A stretch of DNA of 35,679 nucleotides. It comes from CAYJBP01 sp964368605 (GTDB lineage: Bacteria; Bacillota; Dehalobacteriia; UBA4068). A program made the position numbers and the translations under genes. Positions within the stretch are counted from its first letter, which is position 1. Each line of letters starts with the position of its first letter. The notes under the pieces were generated by a model. The model ran no database searches and was not told where the DNA came from. It saw only the letters and a list, made by a program, of their open reading frames with translations. Shown piece by piece: positions 7,924 through 16,264 of the stretch. The DNA lies in assembly GCA_964368605.1 (NCBI GenBank), contig CAYJBP010000010.1, forward strand, positions 1 to 35,679, given 5' to 3'.

Positions 7924-8007
7924 GTGGCATTTAGCTTAATCGGTTATAATTTAATAGCTTGCACATTAAGTTTTAAGGAAAAAATTTGGAGGGAAAAAAA
8001 TGATTAG
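7924..8007 (+). CDS. Possible 27-residue leader peptide overlapping the surface protein start
   Basis: A GTG start at 7924 lies four bases after an excellent AAGGAGGT (7913-7920). The frame reads 27 codons and stops with TAG at 8005-8007, eight bases inside the surface protein gene. The peptide is mildly hydrophobic in its first half (MAFSLIGYNLIACTLSF) and basic/acidic at the end. The strong Shine-Dalgarno, otherwise unexplained, and the overlap suggest translational coupling or a leader. The spacing of four bases is short, and chance cannot be excluded. Confidence 0.3.
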   Translation: MAFSLIGYNLIACTLSFKEKIWREKND

Positions 8008-11000
8008 AAAGTACGGAAAAAAGCAAAAAAAGGGTTTTAACGAGAGCTTTTTTGTGGCGCTTGGTGCCATATTTATGCTCGCTGCTATTTTTGCCTTGCC
8101 GATGATTACGGTTTGGGCAAGTGGCAGCAATGGCCCGCAAACTAGCGATTATCATGTTAATCCGCTGGTAGAAGGTGGGCATATTGATGCCGATGGCCAT
8201 TATATTACTGTAGGTGGTACAGCCGCTGATGATGGTTTAAAGCAATCTTGGGTTACTCCTGGTGCAGGTGAAGATGGCGAAGGCTTTGTTTGGGCCAGCA
8301 AAACCATTGAACAAATTAAAGATGGCGATGATTATGTCGAAAATCAATTCCAAATTGATTTAGAAGTAAGAACTGCCGAAAAAATCTTAGCCGATGTTGA
8401 CTATAACAGTGCTACCGTTTTAGTATTAGACCTTTCCGGTACTATGGATAGCAATAAGAAAATGTTATTAGATGCAGTTAATGCTTTTATCGAGACCTAT
8501 GCTACCATCCCCGCTGGTGTAGAAGGTGATGTGCGCCGCATGTTGGCCATTTCCTACTACAATAACAGCGGCCAGGCAGTTAGAGTTACCGAAGGTGAAA
8601 CTACTACCTATTGGTTTAATGTAATTGATGATGGCGAGCGCAAGGCCTTGGTAGACGAATTAACCAATGTTGTAGAAACTTCGCATGGTTGGACATATAC
8701 CCAAGGTGGTTTAATTATCGCCCACGACCTTTTAACCAATGATAAATTCCATGCCGAAGGCGCACCTTTAAACGGCATCGAAAATACCAATGTAGTATTA
8801 TTGGCCGATGGCGATTCTAATCGTGTTCACTATAGCTATGATGTTTTAGATACCCCGGAAGAGGTAATAGCAGCTTGGGAAAACCGTCATCCTTCTACCT
8901 CGCATCATGCTAATTATCCACAACGTTTATTAGTTCATTTAGATTTAAATGGTGATGGTTTTGCCGATAGTAATGGCAATAATGCCGAAGTTAGGGTAAT
9001 TGGTGCAGCTTTTGATACTGTAGAAGAAATTGAAGCTTATGATGGCTTTACCCATAAAGATTCGGTTGATACCAGCCTAGATTATTATGATTTTAATCGT
9101 AGCTATTTTGGCTTCCCGGAAGGTGCTCATGTTTCTTACTTAGAAGCTACCACTCCTTTTGCTCTTTTTGCAAATCCTGATTATGTAACTCAATTCAGTG
9201 GTAATCCTATTTTTTCAATTAGTAGAGAGTTTAAGTCCGGCTTAACTACCGGATTAGATGCTTTCGATTATAAAAATTTGATTACCTCGGATTATATTAA
9301 TACTTATTTAGCCCCTATCTTAAATGCGGGTGGCTATAAAGTTGCCTATGTTGATAATGATTATAATTACCAACCGCTTAATTATGCTTATGCCTTAAAC
9401 TTGCGCTCCGACTATGCCTTTGCATCTAATGGTGTAGGCTTAGCATTTGAATTAAGCAATATTGCAGCCACGGCCATTAAAGACTCCGGCGCTACTTTAT
9501 TTACCGTAGGTTATGATAGTGCTACTAACTTTAATGATTATATGAGAGATTATATGGCCTCTGCCGAAGATAATCATTATGTTGCCAGCAATGTAAGCGA
9601 TGCTTTTAATAACTTAACCAGTATTTTCCAAGAAGTTGCCAATAGCGTAAAAGCTTCGGCCGATGTTTGGAAGCTAAATGACCCGATGGCTCCTTATATT
9701 ACTTTTGATAATTTGATTATCGATGGCTTAGAGCCCGGTACTGATGCTTATAATGAATATATCGTTAATAGCGGCATTATCACTGCTATCCGTGATACCG
9801 AAGATGCTGATGCCGATGGCGATAAAGAAGAGATTATAGGCTTTACTTGGAATTTAGCCAATATAGCCCCCACTAAAGACGGCGATAAGTATGTATATAA
9901 ATTATCTTATCAAGTTACTTTAGATGTGGACTATCAATTCCCCGTAGCCGATGGCTCAACAAGCCCTGCTGTTAAATTAGAGGCCGACAAGTATTATCCA
10001 ACCAATGGCCAAACCACTTTAGAGTATGCAGTTACTAAAGATGGCTCAACTATAGGTGATAAAGATAATCCTTTAAAATTAGATTTACGTGTACCTGCTG
10101 TTACTCCTTTGTTTATCGACTTAGAGTTTGATAAAATCGGCACAGATGGCAAACCGGTTACCGGTGCAACCTTTAAACTAGAGCGCCTAGATGAAGTAAG
10201 CGGCGAATATGTTGTAGTTTATAATCAATTACAATCAATTGCCGATACTATCGAAAATAACCAAGGCGGTACTTCTGTAGATAAAGCTATTGTTACTGCT
10301 GCCAATTTAAGCCAAGGTAGCTATCGCTTAACAGAGTTAACCGCACCTGCAGGTTATGTAGTTGCCAGCGAACCGATTACCTTTACCGTAGGCTGGGGCC
10401 AAATTACCTTTGATAATTGGACCGATGACAATGGTGATGTAGTTACAGGCGATCCTAGCGAATTAGTATTTACCAATAAAGTAGATCCTAACTTTATAAA
10501 GATTAATCTTAATAAGTCTTGGAATACTCCTTTAAATATTACTGATTTAACCGCTACATTTAAGCTTTATCAATTATTGGGCACAGCAGGCGAAGCAGCT
10601 CCCGATAATGCAGCAATTATTGAAGGTGGCGCTGAAGTTGCCGAATTAAGCTTAACTGCCGATGATGCCCTTACTCTAGCTGCAAACGAGCTAGCTACTT
10701 GGGGCGGCGAATTTATTAATGATGCCGCTTTCCCTCAGGGCTTCCCCCAGCAAGATATTAATGGCGATCCTTATTATTATGCCATTGCCGAAACCGGCAT
10801 TAGCGATGGCGCAAATGCTATCACTGAATATGAATTAGGCACTATTAGTAATAGCTCTGCTACCGATGCCGAAACCGGTATTATTACCATTACTTTCTCG
10901 GCAACTAATAACTATAAGAATACCACAGTAGATATTCCTGTTATTAAGAGCTGGATTAATGATGAAAATGCCGCACCGGAAGGCCTTAGCGAAATTACAG

Positions 11001-14000
11001 TAGTATTAACCAGATCTTATATGGTTAAAAATGCCGGCGGCGAAATGGTAAAGCAGGCAGATGCTACATATAATGCCGCAAGCAATAAGGAAAACCGTAC
11101 CTTTGTATTAGGCAAAAATGGTGGTACTATCAACGATTTAACCAAATACGAAGAAACTACCTGGGTACCTTATATTTATACTATTGCCGAAATTAGTGTT
11201 GCCGGCTATAGCGTAAGCTATATCGCTAATGATATTGCCACCACTGAAATTGGCGAAGGCTTTAAGCTTACCAATATCAAAGATCAAGAAAATACCTCGG
11301 TAGCCGGTGAAAAAACTTGGATTGGCTTACCGGAAGGTATGACCGAACCTGCTATCACAGTTACTTTATATCAGCAAGTAGGTAATGAAGATCCGGTAGC
11401 AGTAGGCGGTAGTTATGTTGCTAACTTGCCCAATCTTAATGCAGAAGCAGGCAAGGAATGGGCTTATAGCTTTACCGGCTTACCTAAATTTGAAATAACT
11501 AAAGATAATGATGGTAAAGTTACGGCCGTTAGAACCATTAAATACTCGGTAGTAGAAAGCGGCGCTAATGATCTTTGGTCGCAAAATGTAGTTGGCTATG
11601 ATTTAACCAATACCTATAATGGCGAATTAATCGATATTTATATTAGCAAAGCTTGGGAAAATGCCGAAGGCAGCCCAACTGTTCAATATACTTTATATCA
11701 AGATAATGTAGCCATGGCAGATTATACTGATGTAGAGCATAATGGCACACTTACCAAGCAATTATTAGCCGGTAATTTGCCTAAGTATTATGTAAATGCT
11801 GGCGGTACTAAAGTAGAGCATGAATACCGTGTTGAAGAAGTAGTAGTAGATGGCGGTTATTATCCCAGTGCTTCTACTGTAAGCTTTACCGATGGCGTGG
11901 ACGGCGCTAATGATGAAATTCACTATGGCTTTACCAATACTAAAGCTCCGGAAGATGAATTAACCATTACAGTTGCTAAAGACTGGCGCTTACCGGCAGG
12001 TATTGACACCCCGGCCAGCATAACCATTACTATTAGCAATGATCTGGGTGAAGAAACCACAATTACTTTACCTAAAACTGTACAAAATGATGCCGGCGAA
12101 AATGTTTTAAGCTGGACAGATTCGGTAAACTTACCTGCTACCAGATTAGTAGATATCATTGTTGACGGTACACCTACCGGCGACCAAGAAGTAGAATATA
12201 TTGCTTATACCGTTACCGAGGAAGAGGTAGAAGGCTTTAGCACCACTTATTCTGTAAATAAGGGTGAGGCTACTAATGCTGCACCGCAAATTACTTGGAG
12301 CGAAAACCTTACCGCTAGCACAGTTGATATTGTAAATAGCCGCAATAATACCGAGCAAGTTGATATTAGCGCTGCTAAGAACTGGAATTGGCCGGCAAAT
12401 GTTGCCAAACCTACTATTGTGTTTAACTTATATAGTAGAGTGATAACTGATGCTACAGCCAACCCTGTTCAATATGAAGATACTTTGGTAGATAGCCAAA
12501 CTTTGGCCGATGGCGAAACCTCTGTTGATTTTGCCGCTCAAGCCAAATATGATGCCAATCATCAAGAAATTGTCTATGTAGTTAAAGAAGTAATTAGCGT
12601 TGCAGATGGTAATTATGCTCCTGCCAGTGGTAACTTAGAAGTTGTTGTAGAAATTGGTACTGATAATGCCGGCAAGGCCGAGTTTACCAATACTATTGAG
12701 CAAGGCTATGGTGATATTGCCGTTATTAAGCAATGGAATCGTCCTAGCGAAATTCCTACCGAAGCTGCTGTATTCCAACTTTATCAAGATGGCGTTTTAG
12801 TTAGCGAATTAACCTATAGCGATGCCACAGGCAGCCGTTATGAGTTTACTCCTAATACTGCAACTGCTGTTGATACCGGTTATGTAGTAGATAAAGGCTG
12901 GCCATACTTTAAGATTGATGCAGCTAACCCTGCCAATACCAAAGTTCATGAATATGAAATTAAAGAGGTATTGCCTGCCGAAACTAAGTTTGCAAACTTA
13001 ACCGGCGATTTGAAATTTAACTATCAAGGTTCTTTAGATGATTTAGGCGGTAACTTTGGTGATAATACCATTACTAACCAGTACACCATCGAAAACCATA
13101 ATCAAGTTCTTGGTTCTAAAACCTGGTATGGTCCTGCCGAATTAGGTTTCCCGGAAATTACTATCGAATTATGGCGTAAAGCCGGCACTACCGACGAAAA
13201 AGTAACCGAGTTAGTAATTGCAGAAGTTGCTGCCGGTAGCTTAGAAGCCAATCAAACCAATACTACTAAGTATGATTTTGCCTTCTATACAGGTACTGCA
13301 CCTGCCGATGCCCCTGCAAATTATCAAGATGGTTTAAGCTTAGCTATTTACAAGCAAAGTGGCACAGAGTTTGAAAAATACCACTATTATGTTAAAGAAG
13401 TAATTAGCGAAAATAATAGCTTAGGCTATGCACTTGCCGAGAATGATAATCCGGATGATACCGAGCTAAGCAATATTATTGCCCCCGGCGAAGTAAATAT
13501 TACAGTTAATAAAATTTGGGATAATGCCGGTAATGCAGATGAAATTAATTTGCGCCCTGCCAGTGTTGATGTTACTTTAACCCAAAATGCTGTTGAAATG
13601 CCGCCGGTAGTTACTATCAGTGGTGATAGCTGGAGCCATACCTGGAATAGCCTTCCTAAATATGATGGCCAAGGTAAATTATACAGCTATGATGTAGTAG
13701 AAGATAAAGCTTCTATAACTGTAGAAATCAATGGTATAGATGTAATTGTTTATACTCCTGCTACCGTTGTAACTGCTAGCGAAGCAGGTTATGAGATTGC
13801 CTTAACCAATACCTATCAGCTATATCGCTATCAGGTAAATCGTTACTATACTTCGACAATTGATGGTGAAGTTAATAACTATAGCGAAATTGGCGATATC
13901 CTCCAATTAACTCAAGAACAAAGAGATAATTCGATGGTTGGTGCTCAAAATGGTTGGGTAGAAGTTGTAGATCCTACTATTTATAGCAATTACAACAGCA

Positions 14001-14425
14001 TTGATTTTATCTACCAAGCAAATGATGGTAACAGAATTGTATTCCTGGAAAATCCCGGCCAGCTCTACACCATCAACCTCTACTACGAATATACCTATGA
14101 GCCGGATGATCCGATTCGTCGACCCGATCCGGATCCGGATCCCGATCCAGATCCAGATCCTACTCCGGATCCAACTCCCGAGCCGCCCCCCGCTGATATC
14201 CTAGACATCGAAGAAGATGAGACTCCTTTGGCCAATATACCTGCTCCTATCCCGGTTCAGCCGGTAGTTGAAGTGCCCGAAGAAGTATTGATTATCGAAG
14301 ACGAAGTTCCCTTGGGTAATCTGCCGCAAACCGGTTCGATGGGCTTAACATTTAATGTTTTACTGGGCTTAGCCTTGTTAATGTTTACTGTTTCCGCCCT
14401 AATGTTTGGCAAAAGAGCAAGATAA
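8000..14425 (+). CDS. LPXTG-anchored giant surface protein: vWFA, SpaA-like and nine CnaB domains
   Basis: 2141 residues. A basic N-terminus and hydrophobic segment form a signal peptide ending near VWASG (about 41). Residues about 135-555 are a von Willebrand A domain with a MIDAS-like DLSGT and internal insertions. A SpaA-like domain starts near 707 (FDKIGTDGKPVTGATFKLE). Nine CnaB domains follow, starting near 835, 979, 1101, 1213, 1322, 1455, 1572, 1703 and 1833. Each opens with a Lys-x-Trp (KSW, KTW, KAW, KDW and so on) and has a late Tyr-x-x-x-Glu strand, the Lys and Glu needed for a self-formed isopeptide bond. An aromatic-rich region, an Asp-Pro repeat spacer (about 2042-2060), LPQTG (2108-2112), a membrane helix and KRAR end it. 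Likely an adhesin or pilus-tip-like protein fixed to peptidoglycan by a sortase encoded elsewhere. GGAGG lies just upstream of the ATG; a terminator follows, so it is monocistronic. Confidence 0.95.
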   Translation: MIRKYGKKQKKGFNESFFVALGAIFMLAAIFALPMITVWASGSNGPQTSDYHVNPLVEGGHIDADGHYITVGGTAADDGLKQSWVTPGAGEDGEGFVWASKTIEQIKDGDDYVENQFQIDLEVRTAEKILADVDYNSATVLVLDLSGTMDSNKKMLLDAVNAFIETYATIPAGVEGDVRRMLAISYYNNSGQAVRVTEGETTTYWFNVIDDGERKALVDELTNVVETSHGWTYTQGGLIIAHDLLTNDKFHAEGAPLNGIENTNVVLLADGDSNRVHYSYDVLDTPEEVIAAWENRHPSTSHHANYPQRLLVHLDLNGDGFADSNGNNAEVRVIGAAFDTVEEIEAYDGFTHKDSVDTSLDYYDFNRSYFGFPEGAHVSYLEATTPFALFANPDYVTQFSGNPIFSISREFKSGLTTGLDAFDYKNLITSDYINTYLAPILNAGGYKVAYVDNDYNYQPLNYAYALNLRSDYAFASNGVGLAFELSNIAATAIKDSGATLFTVGYDSATNFNDYMRDYMASAEDNHYVASNVSDAFNNLTSIFQEVANSVKASADVWKLNDPMAPYITFDNLIIDGLEPGTDAYNEYIVNSGIITAIRDTEDADADGDKEEIIGFTWNLANIAPTKDGDKYVYKLSYQVTLDVDYQFPVADGSTSPAVKLEADKYYPTNGQTTLEYAVTKDGSTIGDKDNPLKLDLRVPAVTPLFIDLEFDKIGTDGKPVTGATFKLERLDEVSGEYVVVYNQLQSIADTIENNQGGTSVDKAIVTAANLSQGSYRLTELTAPAGYVVASEPITFTVGWGQITFDNWTDDNGDVVTGDPSELVFTNKVDPNFIKINLNKSWNTPLNITDLTATFKLYQLLGTAGEAAPDNAAIIEGGAEVAELSLTADDALTLAANELATWGGEFINDAAFPQGFPQQDINGDPYYYAIAETGISDGANAITEYELGTISNSSATDAETGIITITFSATNNYKNTTVDIPVIKSWINDENAAPEGLSEITVVLTRSYMVKNAGGEMVKQADATYNAASNKENRTFVLGKNGGTINDLTKYEETTWVPYIYTIAEISVAGYSVSYIANDIATTEIGEGFKLTNIKDQENTSVAGEKTWIGLPEGMTEPAITVTLYQQVGNEDPVAVGGSYVANLPNLNAEAGKEWAYSFTGLPKFEITKDNDGKVTAVRTIKYSVVESGANDLWSQNVVGYDLTNTYNGELIDIYISKAWENAEGSPTVQYTLYQDNVAMADYTDVEHNGTLTKQLLAGNLPKYYVNAGGTKVEHEYRVEEVVVDGGYYPSASTVSFTDGVDGANDEIHYGFTNTKAPEDELTITVAKDWRLPAGIDTPASITITISNDLGEETTITLPKTVQNDAGENVLSWTDSVNLPATRLVDIIVDGTPTGDQEVEYIAYTVTEEEVEGFSTTYSVNKGEATNAAPQITWSENLTASTVDIVNSRNNTEQVDISAAKNWNWPANVAKPTIVFNLYSRVITDATANPVQYEDTLVDSQTLADGETSVDFAAQAKYDANHQEIVYVVKEVISVADGNYAPASGNLEVVVEIGTDNAGKAEFTNTIEQGYGDIAVIKQWNRPSEIPTEAAVFQLYQDGVLVSELTYSDATGSRYEFTPNTATAVDTGYVVDKGWPYFKIDAANPANTKVHEYEIKEVLPAETKFANLTGDLKFNYQGSLDDLGGNFGDNTITNQYTIENHNQVLGSKTWYGPAELGFPEITIELWRKAGTTDEKVTELVIAEVAAGSLEANQTNTTKYDFAFYTGTAPADAPANYQDGLSLAIYKQSGTEFEKYHYYVKEVISENNSLGYALAENDNPDDTELSNIIAPGEVNITVNKIWDNAGNADEINLRPASVDVTLTQNAVEMPPVVTISGDSWSHTWNSLPKYDGQGKLYSYDVVEDKASITVEINGIDVIVYTPATVVTASEAGYEIALTNTYQLYRYQVNRYYTSTIDGEVNNYSEIGDILQLTQEQRDNSMVGAQNGWVEVVDPTIYSNYNSIDFIYQANDGNRIVFLENPGQLYTINLYYEYTYEPDDPIRRPDPDPDPDPDPDPTPDPTPEPPPADILDIEEDETPLANIPAPIPVQPVVEVPEEVLIIEDEVPLGNLPQTGSMGLTFNVLLGLALLMFTVSALMFGKRAR
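14123..14190 (+). repeat. Hexanucleotide repeat encoding the Asp-Pro wall spacer
   Basis: Degenerate GATCCN units in tandem encode (Asp-Pro) repeats with two Thr-Pro and one Glu-Pro variant. Each unit is six bases, so gain or loss of units keeps the reading frame. The spacer sits just before the LPQTG region, where wall-anchored proteins need an extended stretch to cross peptidoglycan. Confidence 0.85.
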
Positions 14426-14435
14426 CTTAAAATCG

Positions 14436-14470
14436 GAGGCCACCTTTAATTAGGTGGCCTCTATTTTTTT
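14436..14470 (+). terminator. Terminator of the surface protein gene
   Basis: Perfect nine-base arms GAGGCCACC and GGTGGCCTC with an eight-base loop, followed by TATTTTTTT. Confidence 0.95.
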
Positions 14471-14548
14471 ACAAAATTTTAAATTGGGCAGGCATTTATT
14501 AATTTAGGTTGAACATATAATAGAAGAAGATTATACCAGGAGGCTTTT

Positions 14549-15298
14549 ATGATAGTAAAAACGGCTACCGAATTGGAAGCCCTAGCAGAAGTGTGTCAAA
14601 TTGTGGCTATCACCTTAAAACAAATGGGCGAAGCCATAGAACCGGGTATGACCACCAAGGAATTAGATAGCATTGGCCAGAGCATTCTTAGCAAATATGG
14701 TGCTCGCTCGGCACCTATTGCCTGCTATAATTTTCCGGGTTATACCAATATCAGCGTTAATGAGGTTGTTGCCCATGGCATCCCCGGCGATAGGATTATC
14801 CAAAAGGGTGATAAAGTTAATATCGATGTTTCGGCCGTTAAAGACGGTTTTTTTGGCGATAATGCCGGTACTTTTTTGGTGCCGCCTATCAAAAACAGTC
14901 ATAAAAAAATATGCGAATGCTGTAAGGTTGCCTTGCAAAAAGCTATATCCGTAGCTATTGCCGGCCATCCTCTAAACGGCATCGGCCTAGCGGTGGAAAA
15001 AGAAGCCCATAAAAACGGCTATAAAACTATTCGCAATCTTTGCGGGCATGGGGTAGGCAAAACCCTGCATGATCAGCCGGAAAGCATTTTTAATTATTTT
15101 GAAAAAAAGGATAAGCGAATCATCAAAAAGGGTATGGTGCTGGCTATTGAGCCTTTCGTTTCGATGAAAGATACCTATGTAGAAGAGCTAAACGACGGCT
15201 GGACTTTAAAAACGCCTAATAATTCTTTTGTGGCTCAATATGAGCATACGGTGGTTATAACGGAGGATCAGGCCTTAATCTTAACCTTGCCTGATTAA
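14549..15298 (+). CDS. map: Methionine aminopeptidase, type I
   Basis: Removes the initiator methionine from new proteins in the cytosol. 249 residues, type I length. All catalytic residues are visible: His76 in VAHGIPG, metal ligands Asp93 and Asp104 in NIDVSAVKDGFFGDNAG, His167 in CGHGVGK, Glu201 in AIEPF and a last Glu in QYEHTVVI. The pattern matches the bacterial MetAP1 family. GGAGG lies upstream of the ATG. The gene is alone between two terminators, outside the usual secY-adk-map ribosomal context, so it may be a second copy; the standard locus is not in the window. Confidence 0.96.
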   Translation: MIVKTATELEALAEVCQIVAITLKQMGEAIEPGMTTKELDSIGQSILSKYGARSAPIACYNFPGYTNISVNEVVAHGIPGDRIIQKGDKVNIDVSAVKDGFFGDNAGTFLVPPIKNSHKKICECCKVALQKAISVAIAGHPLNGIGLAVEKEAHKNGYKTIRNLCGHGVGKTLHDQPESIFNYFEKKDKRIIKKGMVLAIEPFVSMKDTYVEELNDGWTLKTPNNSFVAQYEHTVVITEDQALILTLPD

Positions 15299-15315
15299 TT
15301 GATAATAGGCTAAAT

Positions 15316-15338
15316 AAGGGCGGTATTACCGCCCTTTT
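15316..15338 (+). terminator. Terminator of map
   Basis: Nine-base arms AAGGGCGGT and ACCGCCCTT with a three-base loop, then T-rich sequence. Confidence 0.9.
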
Positions 15339-15367
15339 ATAATAGTAAAATAATAGGAGGTTAGAAT

Positions 15368-15940
15368 ATGCAACAGCAAGTAGTATTATTAAGTGGCAGC
15401 CCACGTAAGGATGGCAATTGCGAATATGTGATAGGCGAGTGCGCCAAAGTGATTAGCGATAGCGGTTTAAAGCCGCAAGTAATAACATTACATAATAAGC
15501 CGATTAGGGCTTGTATTGCCTGTGAGCAATGTTCGCCGAAAGGCAAATGTGTTATTGATGATGGTGCTAATGAGATTTTTGCCCAGATTAAAGACTCGCA
15601 AGGTTTAATTTTGGCGGCTCCTGTGTATTTTGGTACAGCACGTGGTGATTTAATGAATTTGATCCAGCGATTAGGGATGGTAAGTTTACGAGATGGCCGT
15701 TATTTAGACGGCATGGTCGGTGGTCCGATAGCGGTGGGGCGCAGAGGCGGCCATACTGCAACAATACAGGAAATGCTGATGTTTTGTTTTATTTGCGGCA
15801 TGATAGTGCCGGGATCGAATTATTGGAATATAGTATTTGGCAAAGCTAAAGGCGAGGCAGCCCAAGACGAAGAAGGATTAAACACAGCGCGCCTATTTGC
15901 AGCTAATGTGGCCAAAGTAATTAAAAAGATGAATGATTAA
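15368..15940 (+). CDS. Iron-sulfur flavoprotein / NADPH-dependent FMN reductase family
   Basis: A 190-residue flavodoxin-fold oxidoreductase. The N-terminal LLSGSPRKDGNCE is the FMN phosphate-binding loop. Cys49, Cys52, Cys55 and Cys61 form CX2CX2CX5C, the compact [4Fe-4S] motif of the Isf family known from methanogens and clostridia, where such proteins move electrons between ferredoxin and an acceptor or help remove oxygen or peroxide. APVYFGTARGDLMNLIQR is the second FMN loop and GGHTATIQ is also typical. AGGAGG is seven bases before the ATG. Monocistronic; the repeat-containing intergenic region follows. Its true electron partner cannot be read from the context. Confidence 0.88.
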   Translation: MQQQVVLLSGSPRKDGNCEYVIGECAKVISDSGLKPQVITLHNKPIRACIACEQCSPKGKCVIDDGANEIFAQIKDSQGLILAAPVYFGTARGDLMNLIQRLGMVSLRDGRYLDGMVGGPIAVGRRGGHTATIQEMLMFCFICGMIVPGSNYWNIVFGKAKGEAAQDEEGLNTARLFAANVAKVIKKMND

Positions 15941-15988
15941 AAGTTTTAGTCGATTTTTTACAAAAAATCGCAGGGGTGTGGCCTAGCC

Positions 15989-16062
15989 GGCCTTTGCTTC
16001 GCAAAGCCGCAGCTAATGCACGTAGCTATAGCGCAAAATCGAAGATTTTGGCTCTAGCTCAG
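15989..16062 (+). repeat. Structured intergenic repeat, copy 1 (74 bp)
   Basis: About 90% identical to copy 2 at 16173-16245. Each copy folds into two hairpins: GGC-c-TTTGC with GCAAA-GCC around a TTC loop, and a longer one with arms AGCTATAGC/CAAAATC and GATTTTG/GCTCTAGCT. The base pair closing the first hairpin is C-G here and T-A in copy 2, a compensating change. The differences in the second hairpin fall in its loop and at its bulge, so the fold itself is conserved. Confidence 0.85.
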
Positions 16063-16080
16063 GGGGCAGCGCCCCCATGG

Positions 16081-16133
16081 TCTTAAAAAAAGAGGTAGGC
16101 TGTCGTAACGACAACCTACCTCTTTTTTTAAGA
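16081..16133. terminator. Very strong bidirectional terminator between convergent genes
   Basis: Nineteen-base perfect arms (16081-16099 and 16115-16133), ending in GAGGTAGG and CCTACCTC, with an inner five-pair stem TGTCG/CGACA and a TAA loop. The A7 and T7 tracts serve both the flavoprotein gene and the aldo/keto reductase gene. Confidence 0.92.
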
Positions 16134-16135
16134 AC

Positions 16136-16167
16136 TTAAAACCATTCTTTTTTTGTAAAAAAAGACC
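16136..16167. repeat. AT-rich hairpin motif, copy A
   Basis: TTAAAACCATTC followed by a T7-GT-A7 hairpin and GACC. A close relative lies in opposite orientation at 31109-31142 downstream of oadA. It stands directly before repeat copy 2, and a similar hairpin (15951-15970) precedes copy 1, so it may be part of the same element. Confidence 0.55.
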
Positions 16168-16172
16168 TTACT

Positions 16173-16245
16173 GGCCTTTGCTTCGCAAAGCCACAGTTAT
16201 GCACGTAGCTATAGCTCAAAATCAAAGATTTTGGCTCTAGCTCAG
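16173..16245 (+). repeat. Structured intergenic repeat, copy 2 (73 bp)
   Basis: Same orientation as copy 1 at 15989-16062, with one single-base indel and a handful of substitutions. Both hairpins are preserved, including the T-A pair that replaces C-G of copy 1. No third full copy was found in the window. Confidence 0.85.
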
Positions 16246-16264
16246 AATCAAAAAAACTTTTAGC

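Larger units (their letters stand above)
7519..7999. other. 481-bp regulatory region between hydA and the surface protein gene
   Basis: AT-rich region between divergent genes. It holds an inverted repeat TTGAGAA-N3-TTTTCAA (7741-7757, one mismatch), a consensus promoter (7776-7804), two tandem 11-bp repeats (7816-7837) next to a second -10 box, and a possible small reading frame (7924-8007). From 7519 to about 7740 nothing clear was seen apart from low-complexity AT sequence that must contain the hydA promoter. Confidence 0.6.
15941..16264. other. Gene-free convergent region with paired structured repeats
   Basis: No coding frame. Almost every base belongs to a fold: an AT hairpin (15951-15970), repeat copy 1, a GGGGGC-AGC-GCCCCC hairpin (16062-16076), the long-stem terminator, a second AT hairpin (16146-16165) and repeat copy 2. 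It separates two convergent genes, the usual place for REP/BIME-like or MITE-like elements. Confidence 0.75.

Noticed and set aside
14123..14190. Possible CRISPR-like array
   Set aside because: The repeats are six-base coding units without spacers; no cas gene is present.
14001..14204. Plus-strand frame with Ile/Arg/Pro repeats inside the surface protein gene
   Set aside because: It is the out-of-frame reading of the GATCCN tract that codes for Asp-Pro repeats.
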